The notes: generated by a model from the letters alone, not told the origin. Counted from the stretch's first letter, positions 1 through 10,229 are shown. The stretch: 64,000 nt of DNA from Geminicoccaceae bacterium (GCA_028279345.1 JANQNY010000033.1:16308-80307), one strand, 5' to 3'. Program-made: numbers and translations.

Positions 1-861
1 GCCCAACGCGAACAGAACGAGCGCCTCAGCCGTCTCAAGTTGCGGCAGGAGCGGGAGCAAGCCCGAGAACTTCACGATCTACGTCTGTTTCAAGATCTTG
101 GACACGAAAGTCATCGCGCTCGTCTTGCAGCAGCTGCTGTCTTACTAGACAGACTAAAACGCCTGCGTCAGCCGGATACTAGCGAGGATCTTACGCCACT
201 CGAAAGAACTGAGAGCGATCTTATTACAAAGGTCCTCGTCGCGGTTTTGAAGAGGAGTGATGAGAAGGAGCAATGGGATAATGTGGATGGCGATCCAGTA
301 GAGTCTGCCGGAGGTTTTGAGTCCCAGAGTGAGGCCGCGCTTCGGAAATATATTGCGGACGAGCTAGTCGAAACTCTTGAATTGCGATTTTCTCGCGATG
401 ATCCACCGAAGAGTTTTGGCAGCTCGCCTTTTGCTGATCCACGGAGCTTCCAGAAATGCGATCTAACCAATGTTTGGTGGGCATTCGTGGATTTGCGTGC
501 TCTGGATTTCTTTGGAAGTATTCTTACGAGAGCAAGTCTTCGAGGTGCAGCTCTCCAAGAGGCAGTCTTTTACGAAGCGACACTGCATGAGGCCGTGCTC
601 CGTGATGCCGACTTGAGACGCGCGAATCTGATGGGTGCGGATCTTCGTCGCGCAGATTTGCGAGATGCGGACCTGCGGGAGGCAAATCTCCAGGGGGCCG
701 ATCTAGGCGGCGCAGATCTGACGGGCGCGAGGCTGGAAGGGGCAGTGATAAACGTCGAAGCGATTCGTCGGTTCCAGGCTACCCGGTGGCCCGCGGAGTT
801 CGCCGAGACAGGAACGGGAGGAGCAACCGTTTCGGATGAAACCTACCGACCCGGGTCATGA
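1..861 (+). CDS. Pentapeptide-repeat protein, 5' end cut by window edge
   Basis: The reading frame is open from base 1, so the true start lies outside the window; the first in-frame start-like codon is a TTG at 40. The visible N-terminal part (about 120 residues) is charged and helical, rich in E, R, Q and L, and could be a coiled coil. From roughly base 505 to 755 it becomes a run of pentapeptide repeats of the A(D/N)Lxx type (for example ADLRRADLRDADLREANLQ), which fold as a right-handed quadrilateral beta-helix. No membrane segment is visible in this part. The first 600 bases look clearly less GC-rich than the neighbouring genes, hinting at a different origin. Function is unknown; a second, membrane-anchored pentapeptide protein lies at 22958-25204. 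The family call is safe, the role is not. Confidence 0.85.
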   Translation, partial: AQREQNERLSRLKLRQEREQARELHDLRLFQDLGHESHRARLAAAAVLLDRLKRLRQPDTSEDLTPLERTESDLITKVLVAVLKRSDEKEQWDNVDGDPVESAGGFESQSEAALRKYIADELVETLELRFSRDDPPKSFGSSPFADPRSFQKCDLTNVWWAFVDLRALDFFGSILTRASLRGAALQEAVFYEATLHEAVLRDADLRRANLMGADLRRADLRDADLREANLQGADLGGADLTGARLEGAVINVEAIRRFQATRWPAEFAETGTGGATVSDETYRPGS

Positions 862-1208
862 ACTGAACCGCCCAGCCGAGTATTGGCCACCAGAAATCCG
901 AAGAGCTCATCTTCTCTTTAGGCGTCTCTTCGTTGGTTGGGATTCTGCCAAGCTAATACACTGTGTTCGCCGCAACGCACTCGGTTCGAGTGTGCTCAAG
1001 CGAGCGGGTGCTGCCAACTCACTAGCATCGGCAACCGGGGGACTTATCGGGGTGCCGCTCCCGGCGCTCGAGAACGTCTTTCAGACCGCGGATGCCGCCA
1101 GCCTAGAGGGCGCCGCTCGTCAGCGCGATGGAATTGCCCGCGCTTCCGGCAACGTAGGTCATCATCGGCACGTGCCGCGTGTAGACTTCGAGGCGCCAGG
1201 CTCGCCAC
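862..1208. other. Intergenic stretch without a supported gene
   Basis: I see no convincing gene here. A plus-strand frame (836-1390) runs across it but is Arg/Pro/Ser-rich and continues antisense into the dipeptidase gene, the look of a shadow frame. On the minus strand a short open stretch ends at a TAG at 1103-1105 and could be a decayed gene end, but it has no start of its own. Confidence 0.5.
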
Positions 1209-2036
1209 TTAATCCAGTCTTAGCGCGTCGGCAGGGCCGTACCAGGCGCTATGCGGCGCCGCCGCGGCCGTGCCTCCACGCCGGTCGGCGAGCCACATTT
1301 GGGTGCCGAAATCGTAGTGCCACCACTCATAGGTGTAGTTGGCGAAGCCGGCCTCGGTCATCGCCCAGTAGAGCAGGCGGCGGTTCTTAAGGGCTTCGCG
1401 GTCGCTGAGCGACAGCGCGTGCTCGTTCCCGCCGAGCTGCCTGAGCACCTTCTCGAAGTGCGCGGTGTGGCTGAGCGCGTCCGGATCGTCGAAGATGCCG
1501 CCCATGTAGAGCGGCTCACCGCTCTGGGTCGCGCGCAGCGTGAGATCGATCGCACCGCCGGTGATGTGCGTCGGCCAGCTCGTCGGGTCAGCGGGATCGT
1601 AGTGCCGGGGGTCGGAGCAGTAGCGGCCGGCAAACGCAATGCGGTCGGCATCGGTCGGCTTGTCGATGACCTCGTCGCACCGCGCCATGAAGAAGTCCCA
1701 GAGCTCTTGTTGGAGCGCGAGCGGCCGGTAGCCGTTCAAGGCGAAGAGTTCAACACCGTCGTCGGCGAGGGCGGCATTGACCTGGGCCAAAAGCTCCGCA
1801 ACCGACCGGCGCGTGCGAACGCGGCGGTTGGCCGAGGCGAAGGCACGCTCATAGGGGGCGTTGAGCCCGTCGTCCCGCGCGTAGAACCCGGTTCCTGCGA
1901 TGCCGTAGTCCGCCAAGTCGACAAGCGGCTCGCGGGCGCGCGGATCGGTCAGGTCGACCGGCATGCCGTGGTAATCAAGGGCCGTCGGCGCATCCTCGGT
2001 CCAGGGTATCGGCCGCAATCGTTTGGGGTTGAGCAT
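1209..2036 (-). CDS. D-Ala-D-Ala dipeptidase (VanX/DdpX-like, peptidase M15D)
   Basis: A 275-residue protein with the zinc-dipeptidase signature of the M15D family: HITGGAID supplies His157 and Asp164, and EWWH supplies the catalytic Glu237 and zinc ligand His240. NGYRPL (Arg104) matches the VanX arginine that stabilises the transition state. These enzymes split D-alanyl-D-alanine; in Gram-negatives without vancomycin resistance they normally recycle murein D-Ala-D-Ala (DdpX role). No signal peptide is visible, so it is probably cytoplasmic. The ATG at 2036 is preceded by a purine-rich GGAAGGA. The gene sits 20 bases downstream of the pyruvate-kinase-like gene on the same strand, so the two are likely co-transcribed. 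No vanA/vanH-type neighbours are present. Confidence 0.88.
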   Translation of the reverse strand: MLNPKRLRPIPWTEDAPTALDYHGMPVDLTDPRAREPLVDLADYGIAGTGFYARDDGLNAPYERAFASANRRVRTRRSVAELLAQVNAALADDGVELFALNGYRPLALQQELWDFFMARCDEVIDKPTDADRIAFAGRYCSDPRHYDPADPTSWPTHITGGAIDLTLRATQSGEPLYMGGIFDDPDALSHTAHFEKVLRQLGGNEHALSLSDREALKNRRLLYWAMTEAGFANYTYEWWHYDFGTQMWLADRRGGTAAAAPHSAWYGPADALRLD

Positions 2037-2056
2037 CGATCGCCGATCCTTCCACC

Positions 2057-3529
2057 TTAAGCCAGCGGCTGCTGCCAGCTTCGGAGCGGCGGCAGTTGCG
2101 GCGTCTTCTTGTCGAAGTGGCGCTCCTGGCGGCGGAGGACGTCGTCGAGCGTGCGCACGCCTTCGGCCTGGAAAGGGCCCTTGTTGAGCATCACGCATTC
2201 GGCGCGGGCGCCGGCAGCGGCGTCGGTGAACTCGCCGCGCGCGGTGACGCCGTTCTTGACGAGGTTGGCGAGTACCTCGGTCGCCCAGACGACGGGCACA
2301 TGGGCGGCCTCGGCGATCCAGAGGATCTCCTCCTGCACTTCCGACAGCCGCGGGAAGCCGACCTCGACGCCCAGATCGCCCCTGGCGATCATCACGCCGA
2401 AGGGCATCCGGCCCGCGGCGGCGACGATGATCTCGGGCAGGTTGCGGAAGGCCAGTTCGGTCTCGATCTTGGCGACGATCCCGACCGGCGCCTCGCGCAC
2501 GGGTTGCTCGGCGAGCGCTGTGGCGAGGACGTTCATATCCGCCGCGTGCTGCACGAAGGAGTAGCCGACGATGTCGGCGATCTCGGCCACCACGGGGAGG
2601 GCCGCCAGATCGGCGGGCGTCAGCGGGTCGATGACCAGTGCGGTGTCCGGGAAGTTGAGGCCCTTGTCCTCGCGCAGCCTGGCGCCACCAGGGCGCGTGC
2701 GCTCGATCCTGAGCCACAAGCCCTGCGCGTCGACCTGCTCGATGCGCGCCCAGAACTTGCCGTCGTCGATGGCCGCGGTGGCGCCCACCTCGACCTGGTC
2801 CAACACCGTCGGAAGGCTGCAGGTGCAACTCACCCGCGCCGGCCCAAAGGCGCGATCGCCCTCCGTCCGGCGGACCAGCAAGACGTCGCCGATGTCGAGC
2901 CGCGACTTGCCCTTGGCGACGACTTCATCTGTCCGGACCTTGGGGCCGGCGAGGTCCATCAGCACGCGCACCTCCTTGCCTGCCGCATCGGCGGCGTCGC
3001 GGGCGGCCGCGGCCATGGCACGCCAGGCGTCCGCGTCATCGTGCGCGCAGTTGATGCGCACGGCGTCGGCACCTGAATGGACGATCTCGTTCATGTGACG
3101 CGGATTGAGGGCCGTCTCGGGCGACAACGTCACGAGGATGCGCGTGGCGCGACCCGTGGACGGCGGCCCCAACAGCGCCTCGGTCTGCTGCTTCAGCCGC
3201 GCACGCCCGGCGTCCATCGCGCCGATGATCGCGGCCGAGGGAGAGAGCCCGTCGATGGTGGCGCGAACCGCCTGCACGGTCGGGAGAACATTGGCCTCGC
3301 TGCGGCCCAGCGTCGACAAGCCGTGCTGCCGTAGACGACGCTGCAAGTCGATCCGGTCGCCGCGCCGCAGCGCCAGGAAATGCGCCAGATTGCGTGCCGA
3401 CGCAGCGAATTCGGGCCGCTCCAGCCATGGCCGCCAATGGTCGAGTGTCGCGGTCGCGGTTGCGTCGATCTCGGTCTCGAGGTCGGCGAGCTGTTCTCTG
3501 AGCGTCGCCAGGTCATCGGAAGTTTGCAT
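2057..3529 (-). CDS. Pyruvate kinase family protein with N-terminal extension
   Basis: A 490-residue protein whose catalytic barrel starts only near residue 126 ([11 protein letters not shown]). It carries pyruvate kinase hallmarks: [10 protein letters not shown] (191-200), VAKIET with the catalytic Lys354 and metal ligand Glu356, and [11 protein letters not shown] around residue 381. It departs from classical enzymes in having about 120 extra N-terminal residues, predicted helical, and WATEVL where ATQML is usual; the C-terminal allosteric domain appears missing or very short. This matches a divergent pyruvate-kinase-like subfamily, so conversion of PEP to pyruvate is plausible but not assured. 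The ATG at 3529 is preferred over the longer Arg-rich frame. It is divergent from the aldolase gene at 3701 and upstream of the dipeptidase gene. Confidence 0.8.
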   Translation of the reverse strand: MQTSDDLATLREQLADLETEIDATATATLDHWRPWLERPEFAASARNLAHFLALRRGDRIDLQRRLRQHGLSTLGRSEANVLPTVQAVRATIDGLSPSAAIIGAMDAGRARLKQQTEALLGPPSTGRATRILVTLSPETALNPRHMNEIVHSGADAVRINCAHDDADAWRAMAAAARDAADAAGKEVRVLMDLAGPKVRTDEVVAKGKSRLDIGDVLLVRRTEGDRAFGPARVSCTCSLPTVLDQVEVGATAAIDDGKFWARIEQVDAQGLWLRIERTRPGGARLREDKGLNFPDTALVIDPLTPADLAALPVVAEIADIVGYSFVQHAADMNVLATALAEQPVREAPVGIVAKIETELAFRNLPEIIVAAAGRMPFGVMIARGDLGVEVGFPRLSEVQEEILWIAEAAHVPVVWATEVLANLVKNGVTARGEFTDAAAGARAECVMLNKGPFQAEGVRTLDDVLRRQERHFDKKTPQLPPLRSWQQPLA

Positions 3530-3700
3530 CGCTTTCGGTGCTCGTCGATCGGCTGCGGGCCAGGCAGGCCTGTCGCACAGCTTTACCCGATGCGCGACCC
3601 TCCTGTGCGAATCTCGGGGTGGTGCTACGCATCTGGCAAAGCAACACGCCGGACCAGCGCGTGCGGTTCGCAACGATGCCGGCACAAGGGAGGCAAGCAC

Positions 3701-4471
3701 ATGACCGAGTTGCCCGAGAACAGCTTCAAGCGAGGGCTTCGCGCCGGCCGCGTGCAGATCGGCCTATGGAGCAGCCTGGCGAGCCACGGCTCGGTCGAGG
3801 TGATTGCCGGTGCCGGTTTCGACTGGCTTCTGATCGACACCGAGCACAGCGCCAACGAAGTGCCGATGGTGCTGAGCCAGCTCCACGCGGCGGTCGGCGG
3901 GACGGCGCATCCCGTCGTGCGGGTGCCCTGGAACGACTTCGTCACGATCAAGCGCTATCTCGACATCGGCACCCAGAGCTTCCTCGTGCCCTACGTCCAG
4001 AACGCGGCGGAAGCCGAAGCCGCGGTCAGGGCCACCCGTTATCCGCCCAAGGGCATTCGCGGCGTCGCCACGCTGTCGCGCGCGTCACGCTTCGGCCGCG
4101 TGAAGGACTACTTCGCCGGCGCCGAGGAGGAGATCTGCGTCGTCGTGCAGCTTGAGAGCCGCGAAGCGCTCAACAACCTCGAGGTCATTGCCGCCGTCGA
4201 CGGTGTGGATGGCCTGTTCATCGGGCCAGGTGATCTCTCGGCCGACATGGGCCATCTCGGCAATCCGGGACATCCCGAGGTCCAGACAGCGATCGAGGAT
4301 GCGTTCGCCCGCATCCAGGCCTGCGGCAAGGCAGGGGGCTTTCTCACGCCCGACGAGGCTCAGGCGAAGCGTTGGATCGAGCAGGGCTGCCTGATCGCAG
4401 CGGTGGGCGCCGACATCGGCATCCTCGCCCGCGGAGCGGAGGCTCTGGCGGCTCGGTTCAGGCATCGATAG
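3701..4471 (+). CDS. HpcH/HpaI family class II aldolase
   Basis: A 256-residue cytoplasmic aldolase of the HpcH/HpaI family (4-hydroxy-2-oxoheptanedioate or 2-dehydro-3-deoxyglucarate aldolase), which reversibly splits 4-hydroxy-2-oxo acids to pyruvate plus an aldehyde using a divalent metal. Visible active-site elements are DTEHS (Glu48, His49), the pyruvate-binding Arg74 in VVRVPW, Glu152 in QLES and Asp178 in GPGDLS. The length is normal for the family. The ATG is preceded by AAGGGAGG eight bases upstream. The exact substrate cannot be read from sequence, and no neighbouring catabolic pathway genes help. Pyruvate is the link with the divergent pyruvate-kinase-like gene, which may be coincidence. 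Confidence 0.88.
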   Translation: MTELPENSFKRGLRAGRVQIGLWSSLASHGSVEVIAGAGFDWLLIDTEHSANEVPMVLSQLHAAVGGTAHPVVRVPWNDFVTIKRYLDIGTQSFLVPYVQNAAEAEAAVRATRYPPKGIRGVATLSRASRFGRVKDYFAGAEEEICVVVQLESREALNNLEVIAAVDGVDGLFIGPGDLSADMGHLGNPGHPEVQTAIEDAFARIQACGKAGGFLTPDEAQAKRWIEQGCLIAAVGADIGILARGAEALAARFRHR

Positions 4472-4636
4472 GCGCCTCCACAGCTCGGGCGGTCCGCAGT
4501 TCGATGAACTGAACGGGCTGATTCACCAGCCTCACACTCGTCTCATTCTATTTGTATCACTTTCTTTATTTGTTTTTCGCGAATGCCGCCGGTACGCCCG
4601 ATTGTGCCCTGGGATCGACACCCATTGGAGACTGAG

Positions 4637-5353
4637 GTGCGTACACTTTCAATCATCGCAGTATTCGGCCTCGCCTTTTCCCTGCCCCTCGCCGGCGCAG
4701 CGGTCGCGCATGACAGCTTTCTGGCAAAGCGCTTCGGCGATTGGACACTGGTGAATGGTCATTGGGGCGAGGGCGACGATGCCTACGCGGCATCCAGGAT
4801 CGTCAACGTCGCTGCCCACAACGCCTCGGGCGCGACGGCCGAGGTCGAAGCGGACGACCGTGGCAACCACGTCGCGCTGATCCCCGGCGACGATGCCGCC
4901 GTCCTCGCCGCAACCTATGCGTCGGGCTTCTGGACGAAGGATACGGACGACGAGTGGCACAATCAGCCCAAGAACGAGGTCGAGAACGGCCGGCTCGCGG
5001 GCGAGTATCACCGCCACACCATCGCCGTGATCGAGGCGGCCGAGGCATTCACGCCCTTCGGCCTGCCGTTGGAAATCGTTCCCGATAGCGATCCGCTTGC
5101 CCTCGAGCCGGGGGCGGAACTCGGTGTCACCGTGCTGGCGGATGGTGAGCCGCTGGCGAATGTCGAGCTGGGCTCGCTGGCGCCGGGGATCGATCCGGTC
5201 ATGACCGACGCGAAGGGCTACGCCGTCTGGACCATCCAACCCGGCGCGAACATTCTGCTCGTCGCCTCGTCGACTGCTCACCCGGAGCCCGAAAAGGCCG
5301 ATCAGCTCAGCCACAAGGCGACGCTCAGCTTCATGATCACCGATAGCCATTGA
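4637..5353 (+). CDS. Secreted DUF4198-type protein
   Basis: A 238-residue protein with a signal peptide (hydrophobic IIAVFGLAFSLPLAG, likely cleavage after AVA before HDSFL). The mature protein begins HDSFL, followed by beta-rich sequence and a C-terminal module resembling a carboxypeptidase-regulatory or Ig-like fold (GAELGVTVLADGEPLANVELG). This layout fits the DUF4198 family, periplasmic proteins often linked to nickel or cobalt uptake. The GTG at 4637, six bases after GGAG, is chosen because it places the signal sequence at the N-terminus; the upstream ATG at 4583 would add a proline-rich tail before it. The 100 bases upstream are AT-rich and probably hold the promoter. No nickel transporter gene is adjacent, so the metal link is only family-based. 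Confidence 0.72.
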   Translation: MRTLSIIAVFGLAFSLPLAGAAVAHDSFLAKRFGDWTLVNGHWGEGDDAYAASRIVNVAAHNASGATAEVEADDRGNHVALIPGDDAAVLAATYASGFWTKDTDDEWHNQPKNEVENGRLAGEYHRHTIAVIEAAEAFTPFGLPLEIVPDSDPLALEPGAELGVTVLADGEPLANVELGSLAPGIDPVMTDAKGYAVWTIQPGANILLVASSTAHPEPEKADQLSHKATLSFMITDSH

Positions 5354-5398
5354 GGCGTCTCTGTCCCGTGCCGGGGTTGGGACGGCCCGACTTGGCGG

Positions 5399-7234
5399 CT
5401 ACTCGGCCGCCTCGTCGAGGCCAATGAAGCCGCCCGACTGGTGCGCCCAGAGATCGGCGTAGATGCCGCCTTGCGCCAGGAGCGTGGCGTGGTCGCCCTC
5501 TTGGACGACGCGTCCCCCGTCCATCACGACGATCCGGTCCATCCGCGCGATCGTCGAGAGCCGGTGCGCGATCGCGACGACCGTGCGTCCTGCCATGAGC
5601 CGCTCGAGCGCCCGCTGCACCTGCGCCTCGGTCTCGCTGTCGAGGGCGGCGGTCGCCTCGTCGAGCGCGAGCACCGGGGCATCCTTGAGGATCGCGCGGG
5701 CGAGCGCGATGCGTTGGCGCTGGCCGCCCGACAGCTTGACGCCACGCTCGCCGAGGAACGCGTCATAGCCCCGGCGACCCTTGTGATCCTCGAGGCCGCG
5801 GATAAACTCGTCCGCGGCCGCCTCTTCGGCGGCGGCGATGGCCGCATTGCGACCGGCCTCCGGGCGGCCGTAGAGAATGTTGTCGAGGGCGGAGCGATTG
5901 AACATCGCCGTCTCCTGCGTGACGAAGGCGATCTGTCGCCTGAGATGGTCCTGGGTGAAGGAGCGGATGTCAGCGCCGTCCAGCGAGATGCGGCCGCTCT
6001 CGACGTCGTAGAGCCGCGGCAGCAGAGCTAGCGCCGTCGACTTGCCGGCACCGGAGCGGCCGACGAGCGCCACCTTTTCGCCCGGCGCGATGGCGAGTTT
6101 GAAGCCCGTGAGGCCGCCTCCCCGCGGCCGTCCGTAGCGGAAGACGACGTTGTCGTACGCGATGGCGCCCTCGGCGCGTGAGCCATCGGCGGCGTCCGCT
6201 CGATCGGTGACCTCATGCGGCGGGCTCAACGTCGCCATGCCGTCCTCGACAACGCCCACATTGGCGAAGATCCCCATCGCCGTGAACGAGATCCAGCCGC
6301 TCATCTGGCTCAGGCGCATGGCGAGAAAGCCGGCGATGGCGATGACGCCGACGCTGGCGGCGCCCGCCGACCAGAGCCAGAGCGCGGTGCCGATGAGCAC
6401 GACCGGCAGGACGCCGGCGAGGATCGCCAGGAGCGCCCGGAACGCCTGCACCTTCCGGCCGAAGGCCAACGCCGCCTCCCGATAGCGGGCGAGCGCGCCG
6501 CGGGCGGCCTCGGCTTCGCGCCCCGCGTGCGCGAAGAGCTTGACCGTCGCCATATGCGAGAGGCTGTCGACGAGTTGGCCCGAGAGCGCCGCGCGCGCCT
6601 CGGCCCGGCGCTGAGCGAGCACGCGGATGCGCGGCAAGAAGTGCCGCACGAGCATGAAATAGACACCGAGCCACGCCGCCATGACTAGGCCCAGGCGGAG
6701 GTCCGCTGCGACGAGTGCTGCAAATGCTCCGGCTGCAGCGGCGATCGCGAACCCGATCGAGTTGGTCAGCTCGTTGACGGTGTCCGTCAGCGCGTTCGCC
6801 GTCTGCATCTGCTTCTGCGCGAGGCGGCCGGTGAAGTCGTCCTCGAAGAAGCGGAGGCTCTGGCCGAGTGTGTGGTTGTGCAGCCGCCAAATGCAGAGAT
6901 GGAACAGCCCCGGACCGAGCGAGCGGCTGGAGAGTGCGCTGGAGAGGATCATCAACCCGGGGCGGATGACGAGGAAGAACAACGCAGCCGCGACGAGCAG
7001 TGGCCCCTGCTCCGCGAAGAAGCGGTCGGCACCCGCAGCAGCGGCGTCCACGATCCACCCGATCAACCACGCGACCATCGCCTCCGATGCGCCGACCAGG
7101 GATGCGACCACGGCGAGCAGCCCGACCGCCCGCCACGTATCGGCGAGCAGCCAACGGGCGAATGGTCCGATCTCACCGGGCGGCGCGCCGTCTGCGGCGG
7201 CGTAGGGGTCGAACAGCCGCTCGGTCCATTGCAT
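5399..7234 (-). CDS. ABC exporter, fused membrane and ATPase domains
   Basis: A 611-residue half-transporter of the MsbA/multidrug type. Residues about 30-330 form a six-helix exporter transmembrane domain; the nucleotide-binding domain follows with Walker A GRSGAGKST (392-400), a Q-loop (FVTQET), the signature LSGGQRQ, Walker B VLALDEATAALDSE and the H-loop AHRLSTI. It should act as a homodimer or pair with a related half in the inner membrane. The substrate cannot be told; similar proteins export lipids, drugs or siderophore-like compounds. The ATG at 7234 is the first start in frame. It stands alone and is divergent from the ppc gene with about 200 bases between. Confidence 0.9.
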   Translation of the reverse strand: MQWTERLFDPYAAADGAPPGEIGPFARWLLADTWRAVGLLAVVASLVGASEAMVAWLIGWIVDAAAAGADRFFAEQGPLLVAAALFFLVIRPGLMILSSALSSRSLGPGLFHLCIWRLHNHTLGQSLRFFEDDFTGRLAQKQMQTANALTDTVNELTNSIGFAIAAAAGAFAALVAADLRLGLVMAAWLGVYFMLVRHFLPRIRVLAQRRAEARAALSGQLVDSLSHMATVKLFAHAGREAEAARGALARYREAALAFGRKVQAFRALLAILAGVLPVVLIGTALWLWSAGAASVGVIAIAGFLAMRLSQMSGWISFTAMGIFANVGVVEDGMATLSPPHEVTDRADAADGSRAEGAIAYDNVVFRYGRPRGGGLTGFKLAIAPGEKVALVGRSGAGKSTALALLPRLYDVESGRISLDGADIRSFTQDHLRRQIAFVTQETAMFNRSALDNILYGRPEAGRNAAIAAAEEAAADEFIRGLEDHKGRRGYDAFLGERGVKLSGGQRQRIALARAILKDAPVLALDEATAALDSETEAQVQRALERLMAGRTVVAIAHRLSTIARMDRIVVMDGGRVVQEGDHATLLAQGGIYADLWAHQSGGFIGLDEAAE

Positions 7235-7436
7235 CGATCAAGGTTCCTCGGGCGCGTGGTAGCCTACTTGGGGAGCATAGGGCGAAGCGGACGAGGGCCC
7301 AGCGCAGCGGAACCTCGTGCCGGTCGGTCGGGGGGTGCAGGTGCCGACCATTTTCGGCAGTATCGCATGACGCCTAAGTGACTCGCCATCCCGACCCCTG
7401 CGCCCAACATCGACCGACTGAAGCTTGGGAGAGGCC

Positions 7437-10202
7437 ATGGTACGCCCGCTCGACACCACCAAGGTGGATGCCACCCTCGCGCTCTTGATGAGCGCGTTCG
7501 CGCGCGTGCTCACCGAGCTCGGCGAAGCCGACGTCGCGCGGCGGCTGCCGTGGCGCGCGCTCTGGGACGACGGCACGAGCGGCGTGGGACCGTGGTCGGA
7601 AGGGCGCGCCGAACGCGACCTGCAGGCTTCGTCGATCGCGTTCCAGCTCCTCCACCAGGCGGAGGAGAACGCGATTGCCCAGCAGCGCCGCGCCAGTGAG
7701 GCGGCTGGGCGGCTCACCGACGATTCGGGCTCTTGGGACCAGCATCTCAGGAAGCTCGCGACGGCGGGCTGGGACCCGGCGACGATTGCCCAGACGCTCC
7801 GCCGCGTGCACGTGGAGCCGGTGCTGACGGCGCACCCGACGGAGGCCAAGCGGCAGACGGTGCTTCAGCACCATCGCGCGCTCTACCGGCTGCTCGTCGA
7901 GCTCGAGAACACGATGTGGACGCCGTCCGAGCGTGCCGCGCTGGAAGGGCAGGTACGCGCCGGGATCGAGCGTCTCTGGCGAACGGGCGAGGTGTATCTG
8001 GAAAAGCCGGCCGTGGCCGACGAGCTCCGGAACATCATGCACTACCTGACGCAGGTGTTTCCGGATGTGCTGCCCTGGGTCGACCAGCGCCTCAGGGCCG
8101 CTTGGCAGCGAGCCGGTTTCGATCCCGAGCTGCTGAGCGAGCCGGATGCGCGGCCGCATCTCACCTTCGGCGATTGGGTTGGCGGCGATCGGGACGGCCA
8201 TCCCTTCGTGACCGCCGAGACGACCGAGTGGACGCTCGGCACGTTTCGCGCGGCCGCCTTGGACCTGCTCCGCGCGCGTCTCACCGAACTCGCCGCCGCT
8301 CTCAGCCTGTCGGCCCGTCGGCAGGAGACCCCGGAGGCATTGGCAAGTTGGATCGAGGAGCGGGCTTCGATCCTCGGCGCCGCCGGCGCGGCGGCGGTCG
8401 CACGCAATCATGACGAGCCGTTCAGGCAGGCGGTCAACTTGATGCTCGCTAGTTTGCCACCGGCCGAGGGGGAGACGTCCGAGGTCTCCTATCGCGTCGC
8501 GGGCGAGCTGATCGCCGACCTCGAGCGGCTGCGCGCGGCGCTCGTCGCGACGGGCGCGGAGCGGCTCGCCGTGAGCGACGTTGATCCGCTCCTGGCGCTC
8601 GTGCCTACGTTCGGCTTCCACCTGGCAAAGCTCGACATCCGCCAGAATAGCGCCTTTCACGACCGCGCCCTGGCGCAGCTGCTCGCCGTTGCCGCGGTCA
8701 CCGACGGTGCCAACTATGCGACTTGGCCCGAGACACAGCGAGCCGAGCTCTTGGCACGCGAACTCGAGACACACCGGCCCTTCGCGCACCCCGACGAGGA
8801 GGCGGGTCCCGAGGCGACGGCGGTGCTCGACTGCTATCGCGTGGTGGCGTGGCACCTGGCACGGCACGGGCCGGCCGGTCTCGGCAGCTTCATTGTCAGC
8901 ATGACGCGATCGGCCTCGGACCTCTTCGCGGTCTTTGTCCTCGCACGCGATGCCGGCCTGTTGCACCGCGACGAAAGCGGAGCATGGTGTCCGCTGCCGG
9001 TGGTGCCGCTGTTTGAGACGATCGACGATCTCAAGGCCGCGCCTGGCATTCTGGACGCCTATCTGAGCAATCCGCTGGTCCGTCGATCGCTCGAGCGCCG
9101 CGCCGCGCTCGCCGGTGAGACCGAGCGCGTGCAGCAGGTCATGATCGGCTACAGCGACAGCGGCAAGGATGGGGGCTTCACGGCGAGTTTCTGGGGCCTC
9201 TACCGCGCCCAGCAGGCGCTCGCCGAGGTTGGCCGTCGTCACGAAGTGCGCATTCGCTTCTTTCACGGGCGCGGTGGCACCATCGGTCGTGGCGCCGGGC
9301 CGACGCACCGCTTTCTTGCAGCACTCCCGCCAGGGGCGCTCGCGGGCGACCTGCGGCTGACCGAGCAGGGTGAGATCATCGCCCAGAAATACGCCAACCG
9401 GGTGACGGCGGCGCATCACCTGGAGCTGTTGCTCGCCGGTACGCTCGGGACGACGCTCCGGGATCAGGGCGATTCCAGTGAGCCGGATGATCTGCTCGAC
9501 GCGATGGACCGGCTCGCCGCTGCCAGCCGGGTGGCCTATGGCGACCTGGTCGGTACGGACGGGTTTCTCTCGTTTTTCGATCGTGCGACGCCGATCGATG
9601 CGATCGAGCAGAGTCGGATCGGGTCGCGGCCTGCGCGACGCACTGGTGAGCGCACGCTCAAGGATCTGAGGGCCATCCCCTGGGTCTTCGCCTGGAACCA
9701 AGCGCGGTTCGTGCTGCCCGGATGGTACGGCCTGGGGTCCGCCTTGGAGTCCCTGCAGAGTGATGCGCCGGAACTCTTCGCGGCGCTCGTGCGCGCCAAG
9801 TCGCGTCCGCACCGCTGGGCGCCGTTCCACTACATGATCAGCAACGCGGCGACGGCGTGGTCCACCGCTTCGCCCGACATCATGCAGCTCTACGCGAACC
9901 TCTTGCCGAATGTGGATGCGCGCGAGCGCATCCTCGGGCGGATCATGCAGGAATACAACCGCACCGGCGAGCTGCTCCAGACGGTCTACGAGGCACCGCT
10001 GGCGCAGGCGCGGCCGCGCATTCAGCGCATGATCGACATGCGCTCGGCAGCACTCGCGCCGCTGCACCAGCACCAGCGTGTCCTTCTGGCACGCTGGCGG
10101 GAGACCCGCGATGCCGGCGACCAAAAAGGTGCCGACGCGCTCGCGCCGGAGCTGCTGTTGAGCATCAACGCGATCGCAGGCGGCCTCGGCGCCACCGGCT
10201 GA
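7437..10202 (+). CDS. ppc: Phosphoenolpyruvate carboxylase
   Basis: A 921-residue enzyme, the expected length, that carboxylates PEP with bicarbonate to oxaloacetate and refills the TCA cycle. Family hallmarks are the catalytic histidine motif VLTAHPTEAKRQ (His133), GGDRDGHPFV, GYSDSGKDGG and the glycine/arginine loop FHGRGGTIGRG. The C-terminal end SINAIAGGLGATG corresponds to the conserved terminal effector-site region that usually ends in NTG. The ATG at 7437 follows GGGAGAGG; a TTG twelve bases earlier is in frame but overlaps that ribosome-binding site. It is a single-gene unit. A long antisense open frame (7374-10124) over this gene is a shadow of its codon bias. Confidence 0.97.
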   Translation: MVRPLDTTKVDATLALLMSAFARVLTELGEADVARRLPWRALWDDGTSGVGPWSEGRAERDLQASSIAFQLLHQAEENAIAQQRRASEAAGRLTDDSGSWDQHLRKLATAGWDPATIAQTLRRVHVEPVLTAHPTEAKRQTVLQHHRALYRLLVELENTMWTPSERAALEGQVRAGIERLWRTGEVYLEKPAVADELRNIMHYLTQVFPDVLPWVDQRLRAAWQRAGFDPELLSEPDARPHLTFGDWVGGDRDGHPFVTAETTEWTLGTFRAAALDLLRARLTELAAALSLSARRQETPEALASWIEERASILGAAGAAAVARNHDEPFRQAVNLMLASLPPAEGETSEVSYRVAGELIADLERLRAALVATGAERLAVSDVDPLLALVPTFGFHLAKLDIRQNSAFHDRALAQLLAVAAVTDGANYATWPETQRAELLARELETHRPFAHPDEEAGPEATAVLDCYRVVAWHLARHGPAGLGSFIVSMTRSASDLFAVFVLARDAGLLHRDESGAWCPLPVVPLFETIDDLKAAPGILDAYLSNPLVRRSLERRAALAGETERVQQVMIGYSDSGKDGGFTASFWGLYRAQQALAEVGRRHEVRIRFFHGRGGTIGRGAGPTHRFLAALPPGALAGDLRLTEQGEIIAQKYANRVTAAHHLELLLAGTLGTTLRDQGDSSEPDDLLDAMDRLAAASRVAYGDLVGTDGFLSFFDRATPIDAIEQSRIGSRPARRTGERTLKDLRAIPWVFAWNQARFVLPGWYGLGSALESLQSDAPELFAALVRAKSRPHRWAPFHYMISNAATAWSTASPDIMQLYANLLPNVDARERILGRIMQEYNRTGELLQTVYEAPLAQARPRIQRMIDMRSAALAPLHQHQRVLLARWRETRDAGDQKGADALAPELLLSINAIAGGLGATG

Positions 10203-10229
10203 GGTGCTGCGGCCGCCAACGATCGCCGA

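Noticed and set aside
836..1390. 184-residue plus-strand frame after the first gene
   Set aside because: Low-complexity Arg/Ser/Pro composition and overlap with the dipeptidase gene; no start signal.
7374..10124. 916-residue open frame antisense to ppc
   Set aside because: Arg/Gly/Asp-rich shadow of codon bias over a certain gene, with no domain or ribosome-binding site.
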